The notes below the pieces were generated by a model. It made no database searches. It worked only from the letters and a program-made list of their open reading frames with translations, and was not told the DNA's origin. DNA of 64,000 nt from Paracoccaceae bacterium (GTDB lineage Bacteria > Pseudomonadota > Alphaproteobacteria > Rhodobacterales > Rhodobacteraceae), in NCBI GenBank assembly GCA_027489355.1, contig JAIXZY010000076.1, positions 1 to 64,000 of the forward strand, in the 5' to 3' direction. Shown piece by piece: positions 27,326 to 36,761 of the stretch. Made by a program: the position numbers and the translations under genes. The first letter of the stretch is position 1, and each line of letters begins with the position of its first letter.

Positions 27326-28027
27326 TTATTCTTCGTTGTAGCGGTAGCCGATGCCGTAGAGCGTCTCGATCGCCGAGAAGGTGTCGTCGACCGACCGCAT
27401 CTTCTTGCGCAGACGCTTGATGTGGCTGTCGATGGTGCGGTCGTCGACATAGACCTGGTCGTCATAGGCCACGTCCATAAGCTGGTCGCGGCTTTTCACG
27501 AAGCCGGGCCGCTGCGCCAGCGCCTGGAGAAGCAGGAACTCGGTCACGGTCAGCGCGACCTCTTTCCCCTTCCAGGTCACGGAATGGCGCAAGGGGTCCA
27601 TGCGCAGGGCGCCCCGCTCCATCATCCGGGTCTCTTCGGTGGCCGCCGCCTCGCCGGTGTTGATCGCCTCCTGCCGGCGCAGAAGCGCGCGGATGCGTTC
27701 CACCAGCAGCCGCTGGCTGAAGGGCTTCTTGACGTAGTCGTCCGCGCCCATCCGCAGGCCCAGGACCTCGTCGATCTCGTCATCCTTCGAGGTCAGGAAG
27801 ATCACCGGGATCGAGGTCTTCTGCCGCATGCGCTGCAACAGGTCCATCCCGTCCATGCGCGGCATCTTGATATCCAGAACCGCCATGTCGGGCATTCGGC
27901 GACTGAACGCCTCGAATGCGGACTGGCCGTCATTATACGTTTCGACCTCGAAGCCCTCGGCTTCCAGGGTCATGGCGACCGAGGTCAGAATGTTCCTGTC
28001 ATCGTCGACAAGGGCGATGCGCGACAT
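27326..28027 (-). CDS. chvI: Response regulator ChvI, OmpR family
   Basis: The 233-residue regulator has a receiver domain with the acidic cluster Asp8/9/10, phosphoacceptor Asp52 ([13 protein letters not shown]), Thr/Lys switch residues (FLTSKDD and DDYVKKPF), and a C-terminal winged helix ending in [17 protein letters not shown]. It is the first gene of the chvI-chvG-hprK-rapZ-EIIA-ptsH series. The shared 355-bp intergenic region with pckA contains paired direct repeats with helical-turn spacing, as expected for an OmpR-family binding site. Confidence 0.95.
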   Translation of the reverse strand: MSRIALVDDDRNILTSVAMTLEAEGFEVETYNDGQSAFEAFSRRMPDMAVLDIKMPRMDGMDLLQRMRQKTSIPVIFLTSKDDEIDEVLGLRMGADDYVKKPFSQRLLVERIRALLRRQEAINTGEAAATEETRMMERGALRMDPLRHSVTWKGKEVALTVTEFLLLQALAQRPGFVKSRDQLMDVAYDDQVYVDDRTIDSHIKRLRKKMRSVDDTFSAIETLYGIGYRYNEE

Positions 28028-28382
28028 CTTCGAGCCTCCCTTAAAACTGCTGCTGCCTTATTGTTTTGCAGGGCATTTTCGGGGTTGCCCCCCGGATAAT
28101 CAACAGGAAATCGAATCACCGCTGAAACAATGCTGCAAAGGGTGACAATTTCGCCAATACCGGTGACAATTTTCCCCGGCCTGCGGCGGGCCTTCGCGCA
28201 TGATGGCGCTAACTTGAAGATGATTGCGCTAACTGTTTGAAAATACGCTGTTCTCGTGCAAAAATCCCATGCTATAGGCCCCTCACGGCCCAGTCCCACT
28301 AGGGATAGTCGCGGCATTCATTGGCCTGGATGCCCGGATTTGACCCGCCGCATGGCCTGATGCGGCAATCGGAGCTTGCAGG
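28028..28382. promoter_or_regulatory. chvI / pckA divergent regulatory region
   Basis: This 355-bp gap is AT-richer than its surroundings and has no convincing small gene. Visible elements are two copies of GGTGACAATTT (28141 and 28162, 21 bp apart) and two copies of TGATKGCGCTAACT (28201 and 28221, exactly 20 bp apart). A possible extended -10 for pckA, TGCTATAGG, lies at 28271-28279. The pckA ATG has GGAG 8 nt upstream. Tandem repeats spaced by about two helical turns suit an OmpR-family dimer such as ChvI, but binding is not demonstrated. Confidence 0.6.
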
Positions 28383-29981
28383 ATGACCCAAGGACGCGTG
28401 AACCCCAATCATCAGCTGGAACACCAGGGCATTTCGGGTGTGGCGGTCGCCCACTACAACTATGTCGAGGCGGCTCTGGTAGAGGCGGCGGTTTCGCGGG
28501 GTGAAGGTCGCCTGGGCCAGGGTGGGGCCTTCCTGTGCTCTACCGGGCAATTCACCGGGCGCTCGCCGAAGGACAAGTTCGTTGTCCGCACGGCCACCAC
28601 GGAAAACACGATCTGGTGGGAAAACAACGCGGCGATGACGCCGGAAAACTACGCCCGGCTCAAGGCCGACATGCTGGAGCATGTGAAGGGCGGCGAGTTG
28701 TTCGTGCAGGACCTCTATGCCGGTGCCGATCCGATCCACCGGCTTGACGTCCGCGTGGTCACCGAACTCGCCTGGCATGGCCTGTTCATCCGCCACCTCC
28801 TCCGCCGTCCCGCGCGGGACGAGCTTGAAGGGTTCACTCCAGAGTGGACGATCCTGAACCTGCCGTCGTTCAAGGCCGACCCGGCGCGGCACGGCACGCG
28901 AACCGAAACCGCGATCGTGCTGAACTTCGACGACAAGACCGTGCTGATCGCGAACACCGCCTATGCCGGTGAAAACAAGAAATCGGTCTTCACCATCCTG
29001 AACTACCTGCTGCCCGAAAAGGGCGTGATGGCGATGCATTGCAGCGCAAACCACGCCATCGGCAACCCGGTTGACGCCGCCGTCTTCTTCGGCCTGTCCG
29101 GCACCGGCAAGACCACGCTTTCGGCCTCGCCCGATCGCACGCTCATTGGCGATGACGAACACGGCTGGTCCGACCGCGGCATCTTCAACTTCGAGGGCGG
29201 GTGCTACGCCAAGACCATCGACCTTAGCCGCGAGGCAGAACCCGAGATCTACGCCACCACCCACCGCTTCGGCACCGTGGTGGAAAACATGGTCTACGAT
29301 CCCGAGACGCTGGAACTGGACTTCTTCAACCGCAGCCTGACCGAAAACACCCGCTGCGCCTATCCGCTGGAAGCCATTTCGAACGCCAGCGCCACCGGCC
29401 TGGGTGGCCATCCGCGCCACGTCGTGATGCTGACCTGCGATGCCTTTGGCGTCCTGCCGCCCATCGCGCGGCTGACCCCGGCGCAGGCGATGTACCACTT
29501 CCTGTCCGGTTTCACCTCGAAGGCGGCGGGAACCGAACGCGGCATCACCGAGCCGCAGCCCACCTTCTCCACCTGCTTCGGCGCCCCCTTCATGCCGCGC
29601 CGCCCCGAGGTCTACGGCAAGCTTCTGCAACAGAAGATCGCCAAGCTTGGGGCCTCGTGCTGGCTGGTGAACACCGGCTGGACCGGCGGGGCCTATGGCA
29701 CCGGCAAGCGGATGCCGATCAAGGCGACCCGCGCACTGCTGGCTGCCGCACTGGACGGCTCGCTGAACGGGGTCGAGTTCCGCAAGGACCCGAACTTCGG
29801 CTTCGAGGTCCCGGTCGAGGTCGAGGGCGTGGCCCACGCCCTGCTGGACCCGCGCCGGACCTGGACCGATCCGCACGCCTATGACGCGCAGGCGCGGAAA
29901 CTGGTCGAGATGTTCCAGAAGAACTTTGCCCAGTACGCACCCTACATCGACGCCGACGTGAAGGCGGCCGCGATAGGCTAA
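28383..29981 (+). CDS. pckA: Phosphoenolpyruvate carboxykinase (ATP)
   Basis: PckA converts oxaloacetate and ATP to PEP and CO2, the first step of gluconeogenesis from C4 acids. The 532-residue protein has the substrate motif TGRSPKDKF (about 58-66), the kinase-1a P-loop [11 protein letters not shown] (237-247), kinase-2 IGDDEHGW and the C-terminal [15 protein letters not shown] motif. It is divergent from chvI, an arrangement shared with rhizobia, where ChvI and pckA are neighbours. Confidence 0.97.
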   Translation: MTQGRVNPNHQLEHQGISGVAVAHYNYVEAALVEAAVSRGEGRLGQGGAFLCSTGQFTGRSPKDKFVVRTATTENTIWWENNAAMTPENYARLKADMLEHVKGGELFVQDLYAGADPIHRLDVRVVTELAWHGLFIRHLLRRPARDELEGFTPEWTILNLPSFKADPARHGTRTETAIVLNFDDKTVLIANTAYAGENKKSVFTILNYLLPEKGVMAMHCSANHAIGNPVDAAVFFGLSGTGKTTLSASPDRTLIGDDEHGWSDRGIFNFEGGCYAKTIDLSREAEPEIYATTHRFGTVVENMVYDPETLELDFFNRSLTENTRCAYPLEAISNASATGLGGHPRHVVMLTCDAFGVLPPIARLTPAQAMYHFLSGFTSKAAGTERGITEPQPTFSTCFGAPFMPRRPEVYGKLLQQKIAKLGASCWLVNTGWTGGAYGTGKRMPIKATRALLAAALDGSLNGVEFRKDPNFGFEVPVEVEGVAHALLDPRRTWTDPHAYDAQARKLVEMFQKNFAQYAPYIDADVKAAAIG

Positions 29982-30029
29982 GGAACGTTTCCCCGCATCG
30001 TCGGTTCTTCCGCAAGGAAAGGGCCGACA

Positions 30030-30542
30030 ATGCAGGAACCGCTCTCCACCACCGGCCTGCCACCCCGCGGCACGGGCCTGCCCGCGCCGCGCTTCCCGGT
30101 TGGCCCTGGTCTCTGGCTTGGCCTCGGCCTGGGCGGCTTCTTCGATGGAATCCTGCTCCACCAGATCCTGCAATGGCACCATATGGCCTCCAGCGCCGGA
30201 GTGCCGGTCGACACCATAGCGGGGCTGAAACTGAATACGCTCCTCGACGGGCTGTTCCACGCCGCGACCTATGTCTTTGTGCTTGTCGGCATCGTCCTGC
30301 TGTGGCGCGCGCTGCGGTCCGGGGCGGCGATGCAGTCCCATCGCCTGATCGCCTGCATCCTGATGGGGTTCGGAGTGTTCAACCTGATCGAGGGTCTGGT
30401 GAACCACCAGATACTCGGCCTGCATCATGTGAACGAGACCGCCCCGCCGCCCCAGTGGATTGCCTGGGACCTGGGCTTTCTCGTCTCTGGCGGGCTCCTT
30501 CTGGCGGTCGGCTATGCGCTCAACCGAAAAGTGCCTGCCTGA
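30030..30542 (+). CDS. DUF2243 family membrane protein
   Basis: The 170-residue protein has four predicted membrane helices (about 28-48, 70-92, 106-128 and 148-165). It has the family signature GFFDGILLHQILQWHHM (about 36-52) and a second His-containing motif NLIEGLVNHQILGLHHVNE (about 119-137). The intramembrane His/Asp residues suggest metal or haem binding, but function is unknown. The 3' end overlaps the convergent TauE-like gene by 23 bp. Confidence 0.85.
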   Translation: MQEPLSTTGLPPRGTGLPAPRFPVGPGLWLGLGLGGFFDGILLHQILQWHHMASSAGVPVDTIAGLKLNTLLDGLFHAATYVFVLVGIVLLWRALRSGAAMQSHRLIACILMGFGVFNLIEGLVNHQILGLHHVNETAPPPQWIAWDLGFLVSGGLLLAVGYALNRKVPA

Positions 30543-31293
30543 CCATGTTCATCCCGGTAAGTACCAGGAGAGTCTGCGTCCAGTTCCTGAACCGGGCCAA
30601 ATCCAGCCGGTCCTGCACCCGGTAGCCCAGATAAAGCCCCGCCAGCGCGGGCACACAGAGGGCCGCCGAAAAGCCAAGCGTCTGCGCATTGACCAGACCC
30701 GTACCCAGGTGCGACAGCAGCAGTGCGACAGAGCCGATCAGGAACACCACCCCCTGCGCCCCGATCATCGTCGCCTTGTCTGCCCCCGAGGAGAGCAGAA
30801 GCACCAGCAGGGGCGGCCCCCAGATGCCCGAAATCCCGCCGTAGAGGCCGCCGATCGCTCCCAGCACCCACTCCGCCCGGTCGCGATGCTGCAACCGGAT
30901 GGCCAGGCTGCGGCCGGCAAGCTGCAGTGCCGCAAAGACGGAAATCGGAATACCCAGCATCAGCAGGTAGACCGTCCGCGGCACGACGTCGGCAAAGGGC
31001 GCCGACACGGCGACGCAGACCACCGTCGCAACCAGAAAGCGCCAGTAGGTCCGCGCGGTGTCGACCGCCGGCACCAGTCCCTGCCGGAAGGCCTGGCTCA
31101 CGTTCGTCACCAGCGTCGGGAGGATCAGACCCGCCAGCGCCAAAGGTTGCGGCAGGAACGCCGAGAAGGCCGAAACCAGGATCATCGGCATCGCGAACCC
31201 GACCGCGCCCTTCACGAAGCCCGCAAAAAGCGTCACCGCCAGTGCAGCGACAAAGGCCTGTGCTGGCAGTCCCGCAGAGAGTTGTTCGATCAT
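30520..31293 (-). CDS. TauE/SafE-family sulfite/organosulfonate exporter-like permease
   Basis: The 257-residue protein has about eight membrane helices and the family repeat signatures GFVKGAVGFAMPMILV (about 25-40) and GLYGGISGIWGPPLLVLLL (about 150-168). Members export or import sulfite, sulfonates or related anions; the substrate here is unknown. The ATG at 31293 has GGAGAGGG upstream. Its C-terminal 23 bp overlap the DUF2243 gene in antisense. Confidence 0.85.
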   Translation of the reverse strand: MIEQLSAGLPAQAFVAALAVTLFAGFVKGAVGFAMPMILVSAFSAFLPQPLALAGLILPTLVTNVSQAFRQGLVPAVDTARTYWRFLVATVVCVAVSAPFADVVPRTVYLLMLGIPISVFAALQLAGRSLAIRLQHRDRAEWVLGAIGGLYGGISGIWGPPLLVLLLSSGADKATMIGAQGVVFLIGSVALLLSHLGTGLVNAQTLGFSAALCVPALAGLYLGYRVQDRLDLARFRNWTQTLLVLTGMNMVRQALFG

Positions 31294-31350
31294 CACTTGC
31301 CCTCTCCTGCGCCTTATGGCGCAGTGATGCAGCGGCGAAAAGGTGTCGTG

Positions 31351-31878
31351 ATGACGTTTCAATCCCTGCGCATCCTTGTGCTGGCACTCCTGACGGCAAC
31401 GCCGCTTTGCGCCGATCCCGCGCCGCCCCAGGCCGGGCCAGAGGTCGCTTCCCTGACCGTCGGCGTCTTCTGCGCCCTGCAGGCGATGGACCAGCGCCCC
31501 GCGCCCGGCACGCGATCGGGCTGGATCCACGTCCCGGACAGCGAGATCGACTTTCACTGGCCCGGCCGCCAGGTCGTCCCCGCGCAGATCGGCCTCGCCT
31601 TCGGCGTCAAGTCCCGCCTTGCCCCCGGCCTGTTCCTGACGGGAGAGATGCGCGTCTACCCGCCGGGTGCCTCCACTCCCGAAACCTGGGAGTCCACCTT
31701 CACCGACCTCTCCGACCAGTTCGGCTTCTTCCGCTTCGACCGCGAGGATGAACTGATCCCCGGCATCTGGCGCTTTGAAGCCTGGTCGGGTGGCCAACGG
31801 CTTTACCAGGTTCAGTTCGAAGTCGTCCCCGCCGCCGCACTGCCGGACATCGCCCAAGCCTGCGGCGCCATTTCATAA
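31351..31878 (+). CDS. Periplasmic DUF3859-like protein
   Basis: The 175-residue protein has a signal peptide (MTFQSLRILVLALLTATPLC, cleavage near ADP). The mature domain with HWPGRQVVPAQIGLAFGVKSRL and GEMRVYPPG...FRFDREDELIPGIWRFEAWSGG resembles DUF3859, a beta-sandwich of unknown function. A Cys at the signal boundary lacks a proper lipobox. The ATG at 31351 is preferred; an in-frame ATG lies at 31327. It is divergent from the TauE-like gene. Confidence 0.65.
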   Translation: MTFQSLRILVLALLTATPLCADPAPPQAGPEVASLTVGVFCALQAMDQRPAPGTRSGWIHVPDSEIDFHWPGRQVVPAQIGLAFGVKSRLAPGLFLTGEMRVYPPGASTPETWESTFTDLSDQFGFFRFDREDELIPGIWRFEAWSGGQRLYQVQFEVVPAAALPDIAQACGAIS

Positions 31879-31990
31879 GAACGCCTGCGACATTTTCAGT
31901 CCCCGAAGATACCGAGATTGAAATCTTGTTGCGCTGCCATTGCGAAGGCGTTACCCCTTCGCGGGTGCAGAATCTCGCTGGAGCCCACCC

Positions 31991-33652
31991 ATGCCCGATG
32001 GACAGCCGATGACCCAGACCCCGATCCTCGTCGATCTTCAGGCGCTGACCGACGCCGCGTTGCCCGAAGTCGAGTCGCTTTTCATCCAGGCCCGGGACAG
32101 CCTGCAGGCGCAGGTCTCCAGTGGCGGAAAGGTCTCGAACCAGGCGCTTGAATCGCAGCAGTTCCAGGCGCATGCGCTGGCCTGGCTTGCCACCTATGTC
32201 GAGGCGCTGCGCCAGCTGAATGCCTGGGCCGGCCGCCTGACGCAGTCGGGCCAGTTCGGGCAGATGGAGGCCCTGATTCTGCAGATCGGCTTCGGGGAAT
32301 ACCTGGCCCAGATCGCGGGCGGCATCCCGATGAGCCAGACGGAATTTGCGCGTCTGTCGGACCTCGGGCTCGGCTACACCCCCAGCCCGGCCGCGGGGAC
32401 GCTGATGACGCGGGGCAATACGGCCGAGGCGCGGCATGCCCTTGTTGCGCTGATGCGCGACAACCACGGGCGGGCGACCTTCGGGGCCACTGGCCTTGAC
32501 GAGGAACTGGAGATGATCCGCGACCAGTTCCGCCGCTATGCCGACGAAAAGGTCATCCCCCGCGCGCATGACTGGCACCTGAAGGACGAGCTGATCCCGA
32601 TGGAGGTGATCCGGGAACTGGCCGAAATGGGGGTCTTCGGCCTGACCATCCCGGAAAGCTACGGCGGCTTCGGCTTGTCCAAGGCGTCGATGGTCGTCGT
32701 CTCCGAGGAACTTTCGCGCGGTTATATCGGTGTCGGCTCGCTCGGCACCCGCAGCGAAATTGCGGCCGAGCTGATCCTTTGCGGCGGCACCGAAGAGCAG
32801 AAGCAGAAGTGGCTCCCCGGCCTCGCCTCGGGCGAAATCCTCCCCACCGCCGTCTTCACGGAACCGAACACCGGCTCGGACCTCGGCTCGCTGCGCACCC
32901 GCGCGCGGAAAAACGGCGAGGACTGGGTCATCACCGGCAACAAGACCTGGATCACCCACGCTGCCCGGACGCACGTCATGACCGTCCTTGCCCGCAGCGT
33001 CGAAGGCACCACCGACTATCGCGGCCTGTCGCTGTTCCTTGCCGAGAAAACCCCCGGCACCGACGAGACCCCCTTCGTCGACCCCGGCCTTTCGGGCGGC
33101 GAGATCGAGGTCCTCGGCTATCGCGGCATGAAGGAATACACCGTCAACTTCGACGACTTCCGGGTCGATGGGGCCAACCTTCTGGGCCAGGTCGAAGGCC
33201 AGGGCTTCAAGCAGCTGATGCAGACGTTTGAGTCCGCCCGCATCCAGACCGGCGCGCGCGCCATCGGCGTTGCGCAATCGGCGCTGGAAACCGGGATGCA
33301 ATATGCCGAGGACCGCAAGCAGTTCGGCAGATCGCTGATCGAATTCCCCCGCATCGAATCGAAGCTTGCCATGATGGCGGTGGAAATCATGATCGCCCGC
33401 CAGCTGACCTACTTCAGCGCCTGGCAAAAGGACCACGACAAGCGTTGCGACCTTGAGGCCGGGATGGCCAAGCTTCTCGGCGCGCGCGTCGCCTGGGCCA
33501 GCGCGGACAACGCGCTGCAGATCCACGGCGGCAATGGCTTTGCGCTGGAATACCGGATCAGCCGCATCCTGTGCGACGCGCGCATCCTGAACATCTTCGA
33601 AGGTGCCGCCGAAATCCAGGCTCAGGTCATCGCGCGGCGCCTGCTGGAGTAA
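31991..33652 (+). CDS. mcd: (2S)-methylsuccinyl-CoA dehydrogenase
   Basis: Mcd oxidises methylsuccinyl-CoA to mesaconyl-CoA in the ethylmalonyl-CoA pathway of acetate assimilation, passing electrons to ETF. The 553-residue protein is an acyl-CoA dehydrogenase (about 175-553) with FAD/substrate motifs AVFTEPNTGSDLGSLRTRA and QIHGGNGFALEYRISRILCDARILNIFEGAAEIQ (the Glu of IFEG is the expected catalytic base). It carries the extra N-terminal helical domain of about 160 residues that distinguishes Mcd from ordinary acyl-CoA dehydrogenases. The ATG at 31991 has GGAG 7 nt upstream; a second ATG lies at 32009. Confidence 0.85.
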   Translation: MPDGQPMTQTPILVDLQALTDAALPEVESLFIQARDSLQAQVSSGGKVSNQALESQQFQAHALAWLATYVEALRQLNAWAGRLTQSGQFGQMEALILQIGFGEYLAQIAGGIPMSQTEFARLSDLGLGYTPSPAAGTLMTRGNTAEARHALVALMRDNHGRATFGATGLDEELEMIRDQFRRYADEKVIPRAHDWHLKDELIPMEVIRELAEMGVFGLTIPESYGGFGLSKASMVVVSEELSRGYIGVGSLGTRSEIAAELILCGGTEEQKQKWLPGLASGEILPTAVFTEPNTGSDLGSLRTRARKNGEDWVITGNKTWITHAARTHVMTVLARSVEGTTDYRGLSLFLAEKTPGTDETPFVDPGLSGGEIEVLGYRGMKEYTVNFDDFRVDGANLLGQVEGQGFKQLMQTFESARIQTGARAIGVAQSALETGMQYAEDRKQFGRSLIEFPRIESKLAMMAVEIMIARQLTYFSAWQKDHDKRCDLEAGMAKLLGARVAWASADNALQIHGGNGFALEYRISRILCDARILNIFEGAAEIQAQVIARRLLE

Positions 33653-33711
33653 CCGCTTGATTTGCGCCCCGCCCGGTCTAATCCTGTAGCTCAGGACAAG
33701 GGGAGAGGGGC

Positions 33712-34722
33712 ATGGACCTGGTGCTGCTGACCGGTGCGTCCGGCTTCATCGCGAAGCACATCGCGCTGAAGCTCCTGAACGCCGGCCACAATGTGCGCGG
33801 CACCCTCCGCCGCCTGGACCGCGCCGAGGAAGTCCGCACCGCCCTCGCCCCCTACCTCACGGAACAGGCGGGCGCGCTTAGCTTCGTTCAGGCCGACCTT
33901 GAGGCCGATGCCGGCTGGGCCGAGGCCTTCCCGGGCGTCACCGCCCTGGTCCACACCGCCTCGCCCTTCCCCATCGCCCAGCCGAAGGACCCCGCCGTGG
34001 TGATCCGTCCGGCCGTCGAAGGCACCCAGCGCGTCCTGAAGGCCGCCGCCGCGGCAGGCGTGACGCGCGTGGTCCTCACCTCCTCGACCGTCGCGGTGAT
34101 CAACGAAGCCAAGCCCGACACCCTTCAGGACGAGGCCGATTGGTGCGACGTGCATCTGCCCACCACCACGCCCTACGCCAAGTCCAAGACCCTCGCCGAA
34201 CGCGCCGCTTGGGAGATTGCCAAGGCGCGGGGGCTGAAGCTGACCACGATCAACCCCGGCCTGGTGCTTGGCCCGCCGCTGGACGACCATTACGGCTCTT
34301 CGCTTGCCCTGGTCGAACGCTTCCTCAAGGGCAAGGATCCGATGCTGCCGCCGATGGGCCTTCCGGTCGTGGACGTCCGCGACGTGGCCGAAATGCACCT
34401 GCGCGCCCTGCACAGACCCGAGACCGAAGGCCGGCGCTACCTCGCCTCCTCGGGCTCGATGGCTTTCGTCGACATGGGCCGAACGCTCAAGGCCGCCTAT
34501 CCGACCCGCCGCATCCCGACGCGCGAGGCACCGCAATTCCTCGTCCGCGCGCTCGCACTCTTCGACCCGCAGATCCGGTCGATCCTGCCCAAGCTCGGCC
34601 ATCTTGAACGCGTCTCGAACGCCCGCGCCGTCCGCGAGATGGAGATGGAGTTCATCGCGCCGAAGGCCGCGCTTCTGGCTGCGGCCGACTGGCTGGTAAG
34701 ACACGGCAGGATCTGGGCTTAG
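33712..34722 (+). CDS. NAD(P)-dependent epimerase/dehydratase, dihydroflavonol reductase-like
   Basis: The 336-residue extended SDR has the cofactor motif TGASGFIA (7-14), Arg residues after the second strand (GTLRRLDRAEE) that suggest NADPH, VLTSSTVAVI with the catalytic Ser, and YxxxK in TTPYAKSKTLAE. It resembles dihydroflavonol-4-reductase/aldehyde reductase-like enzymes common in bacteria; the natural substrate is unknown. GGGGAGAGGGG precedes the ATG. It ends overlapping the convergent MFS gene by 4 bp. Confidence 0.85.
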   Translation: MDLVLLTGASGFIAKHIALKLLNAGHNVRGTLRRLDRAEEVRTALAPYLTEQAGALSFVQADLEADAGWAEAFPGVTALVHTASPFPIAQPKDPAVVIRPAVEGTQRVLKAAAAAGVTRVVLTSSTVAVINEAKPDTLQDEADWCDVHLPTTTPYAKSKTLAERAAWEIAKARGLKLTTINPGLVLGPPLDDHYGSSLALVERFLKGKDPMLPPMGLPVVDVRDVAEMHLRALHRPETEGRRYLASSGSMAFVDMGRTLKAAYPTRRIPTREAPQFLVRALALFDPQIRSILPKLGHLERVSNARAVREMEMEFIAPKAALLAAADWLVRHGRIWA

Positions 34723-35942
34723 GCCGCCACGCCTCCGCGCGACGGGCGCTCCACCCCCAGCCGGGGATGCAGCCGTCCTGCAATGCCCCACGAGGTCAGC
34801 AGCCCCACCCCCGCCGCGATAAAGATGCCCGGCAGCGGTGCCACCCACAGAACCAGCCAGGCCGCCCCCGGCGTCAGGATCGACGACACGTCGCGGAAGC
34901 TGGAATAGACCGCCGACATCTCGGTCCGCTCGCTGGGTTTCACCGACATCAGGAACGGAAGGCCGCCCACCACGTCCAGCGTCACCAGGAAGATCGAGGC
35001 CCCCATGATCAGCGCCACGCTCGCCCAGGGCAGGAACGCCAGCAGCCCCGCCGACAGGAACAGCACTCCGCATGCCCCGAAGGCAAAGCGCACCGACCGG
35101 CGGACCGACAGCCGGCGCACCAGCCGGTTCAGCGCCGGCGCGGCGAAAAGCGTGGCGTTGGTGATCGACAGGGCGATCCCGCCGACCTTGTCGCCCAGGC
35201 CGGACTCGATGCAGAAGATCGGCAGATAGACGACATAGACCCACCAGCCGCAGGACCGCATCACCGCAAAGGTCCAGCCCGCGATCAGCCGCGGCTGGCT
35301 GAAGAACCGGCCCAAGTACCCGAGGGGGTTCACCGCCGGCCGCTTCGCGCGCGCGATCTGCTTGCCGTTCCCCAGCCGGAGGACCCAGAAGCTGCCCAGC
35401 AGCAGCAGCGCAAACCCGCCCGAGGCCAGGAACGGCAGTGCCGGCCCCTGATGATACAGCCAGACCCCCGCCATCGGCCCGATCGCCCAGGGCGCGGCGG
35501 CATAGACCATCTGGGTCGACTGGCTCCGCCCCAGATCTGCCCGCTCGACATAGTCCAGCACATAGGCATTCAGGCAGACGAAGATCGTCACCGTCGCCAT
35601 CGCGTTGCAGACCAGGGCCAACGGCACCGACCAGACCGTCCCGATCGCGCCCAGAGCATTGCCCACCAGGTAAAGGCAGACGCCCCCGGTGTAGGTCCAG
35701 CGCCGCGGAACCACCCGGGCCGCCCAGGGCACCATCAGCCCCCATACCAGCGCCACAACGCCGGAAATGAAGAAGGCCACCGAGGTCGCCTGCGCGTCGC
35801 GCAACGCATCATAGACCACCAGCGGCATGGTCGAAATCAGCACGCCCCGGATCGAGGCATCCAGGCCGGACAGAAGCGCGAAATGCTCGATCCGGGGGGT
35901 CGGGCTGTGCCGCAGCGCCAGCGGAATGTAACGGTTGGCCAT
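34719..35942 (-). CDS. Major facilitator superfamily transporter
   Basis: The 407-residue protein has about 12 membrane helices in two halves. The loop after TM2 (AARVVPRRWTYTGG) matches a weak form of the MFS loop 2-3 motif. There is a long cytoplasmic central loop (about 190-215, basic: GNGKQIARAKRPAVN). A substrate cannot be predicted. It is convergent with the reductase gene and 50 bp upstream of the recO stop codon region. Confidence 0.85.
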   Translation of the reverse strand: MANRYIPLALRHSPTPRIEHFALLSGLDASIRGVLISTMPLVVYDALRDAQATSVAFFISGVVALVWGLMVPWAARVVPRRWTYTGGVCLYLVGNALGAIGTVWSVPLALVCNAMATVTIFVCLNAYVLDYVERADLGRSQSTQMVYAAAPWAIGPMAGVWLYHQGPALPFLASGGFALLLLGSFWVLRLGNGKQIARAKRPAVNPLGYLGRFFSQPRLIAGWTFAVMRSCGWWVYVVYLPIFCIESGLGDKVGGIALSITNATLFAAPALNRLVRRLSVRRSVRFAFGACGVLFLSAGLLAFLPWASVALIMGASIFLVTLDVVGGLPFLMSVKPSERTEMSAVYSSFRDVSSILTPGAAWLVLWVAPLPGIFIAAGVGLLTSWGIAGRLHPRLGVERPSRGGVAA

Positions 35943-35992
35943 GCTGCGACTTGGACCGCCGAAGCCGGGTTCCGTCTGTCACAAAGCCGACA

Positions 35993-36724
35993 TCAGCCGT
36001 CGTTTCGGGCCTGACGTGCAATCAGGTCGACCAGCCGTGACCGCGCCTCGGGCAAGGGCCGGTCGTGCAGTACCGGGCGCAACTCGCGATCCAGGAAGAA
36101 ACCGGTCAGCCGCAGCCCCGCCAGCACCGCCTCCGGTCCCAGAGCCCCGTCTCCCGCCAGTCCCTCGGGCAGGGGAAGCAGCCGATCCGCCCAGTCCCCC
36201 GCCCCCTTCGCCGTCACTGCGCGCCCGGATTTCGGGCTGACATAGGCCAACCCCTCGACCGCGCCCGTCACCGCGCAGACCGAGAGGTCCAGACCGAAGC
36301 CGATCTCCTCCAGCAGACACAGCTCCCAGCGGACATAGTCCGCCGTCCAGCCCTCCTGCCCCAGCGCATCCGCCAGTTCCAGCGTCTTGCGCCACAGGGC
36401 GGGATGCGGCTCGCGCTCTGGCAGCGCCTCGTGCAGCAGCGCGCAGATGGACATCAACCCCGCCAGCGCAAGCCGGTCCGCCAGAAGATGCGCCCGGCTT
36501 TTCACCGGCTCGACCGTGAAACTGCCAATATGCTCGTCCAGCCGCGCGCGCCATTCCAGCGTCAGGCCCGTCCCCGGCTGCAGCATCGCCGCCATCTTGC
36601 GCGAGGCCCCGCCCCGCACCACGCCCATGTGCCGCCCATGCGCCGCCGTCAGCACCTCGACAATGGCCGAGGTCTCGCCATGCGGCCGCATCGACAGAAG
36701 GATGCCTTCATCGCGCCAGTCCAT
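35993..36724 (-). CDS. recO: DNA repair protein RecO
   Basis: RecO anneals complementary strands and helps RecR load RecA on SSB-coated DNA. The 243-residue protein begins MDWRDEGILLSMRPHGETSAIVEVLTAAHG, the OB-fold N-terminal domain, followed by the helical C-terminal domain with VRWELCLLEEIGFGLDLSVCAVTG. The alphaproteobacterial protein lacks the classical zinc-finger Cys set. It is the last gene of the rnc-era-DUF1491-recO series, a common order. Confidence 0.93.
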   Translation of the reverse strand: MDWRDEGILLSMRPHGETSAIVEVLTAAHGRHMGVVRGGASRKMAAMLQPGTGLTLEWRARLDEHIGSFTVEPVKSRAHLLADRLALAGLMSICALLHEALPEREPHPALWRKTLELADALGQEGWTADYVRWELCLLEEIGFGLDLSVCAVTGAVEGLAYVSPKSGRAVTAKGAGDWADRLLPLPEGLAGDGALGPEAVLAGLRLTGFFLDRELRPVLHDRPLPEARSRLVDLIARQARNDG

Positions 36725-36761
36725 GTCGGGGACTATCCTGCGCCCGCGACGGGGGCGCAAC

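Noticed and set aside
25439-28099. 886-residue open frame on the plus strand opposite chvG/chvI
   Set aside because: Antisense shadow of two clearly recognised genes; no ribosome-binding site or domain.
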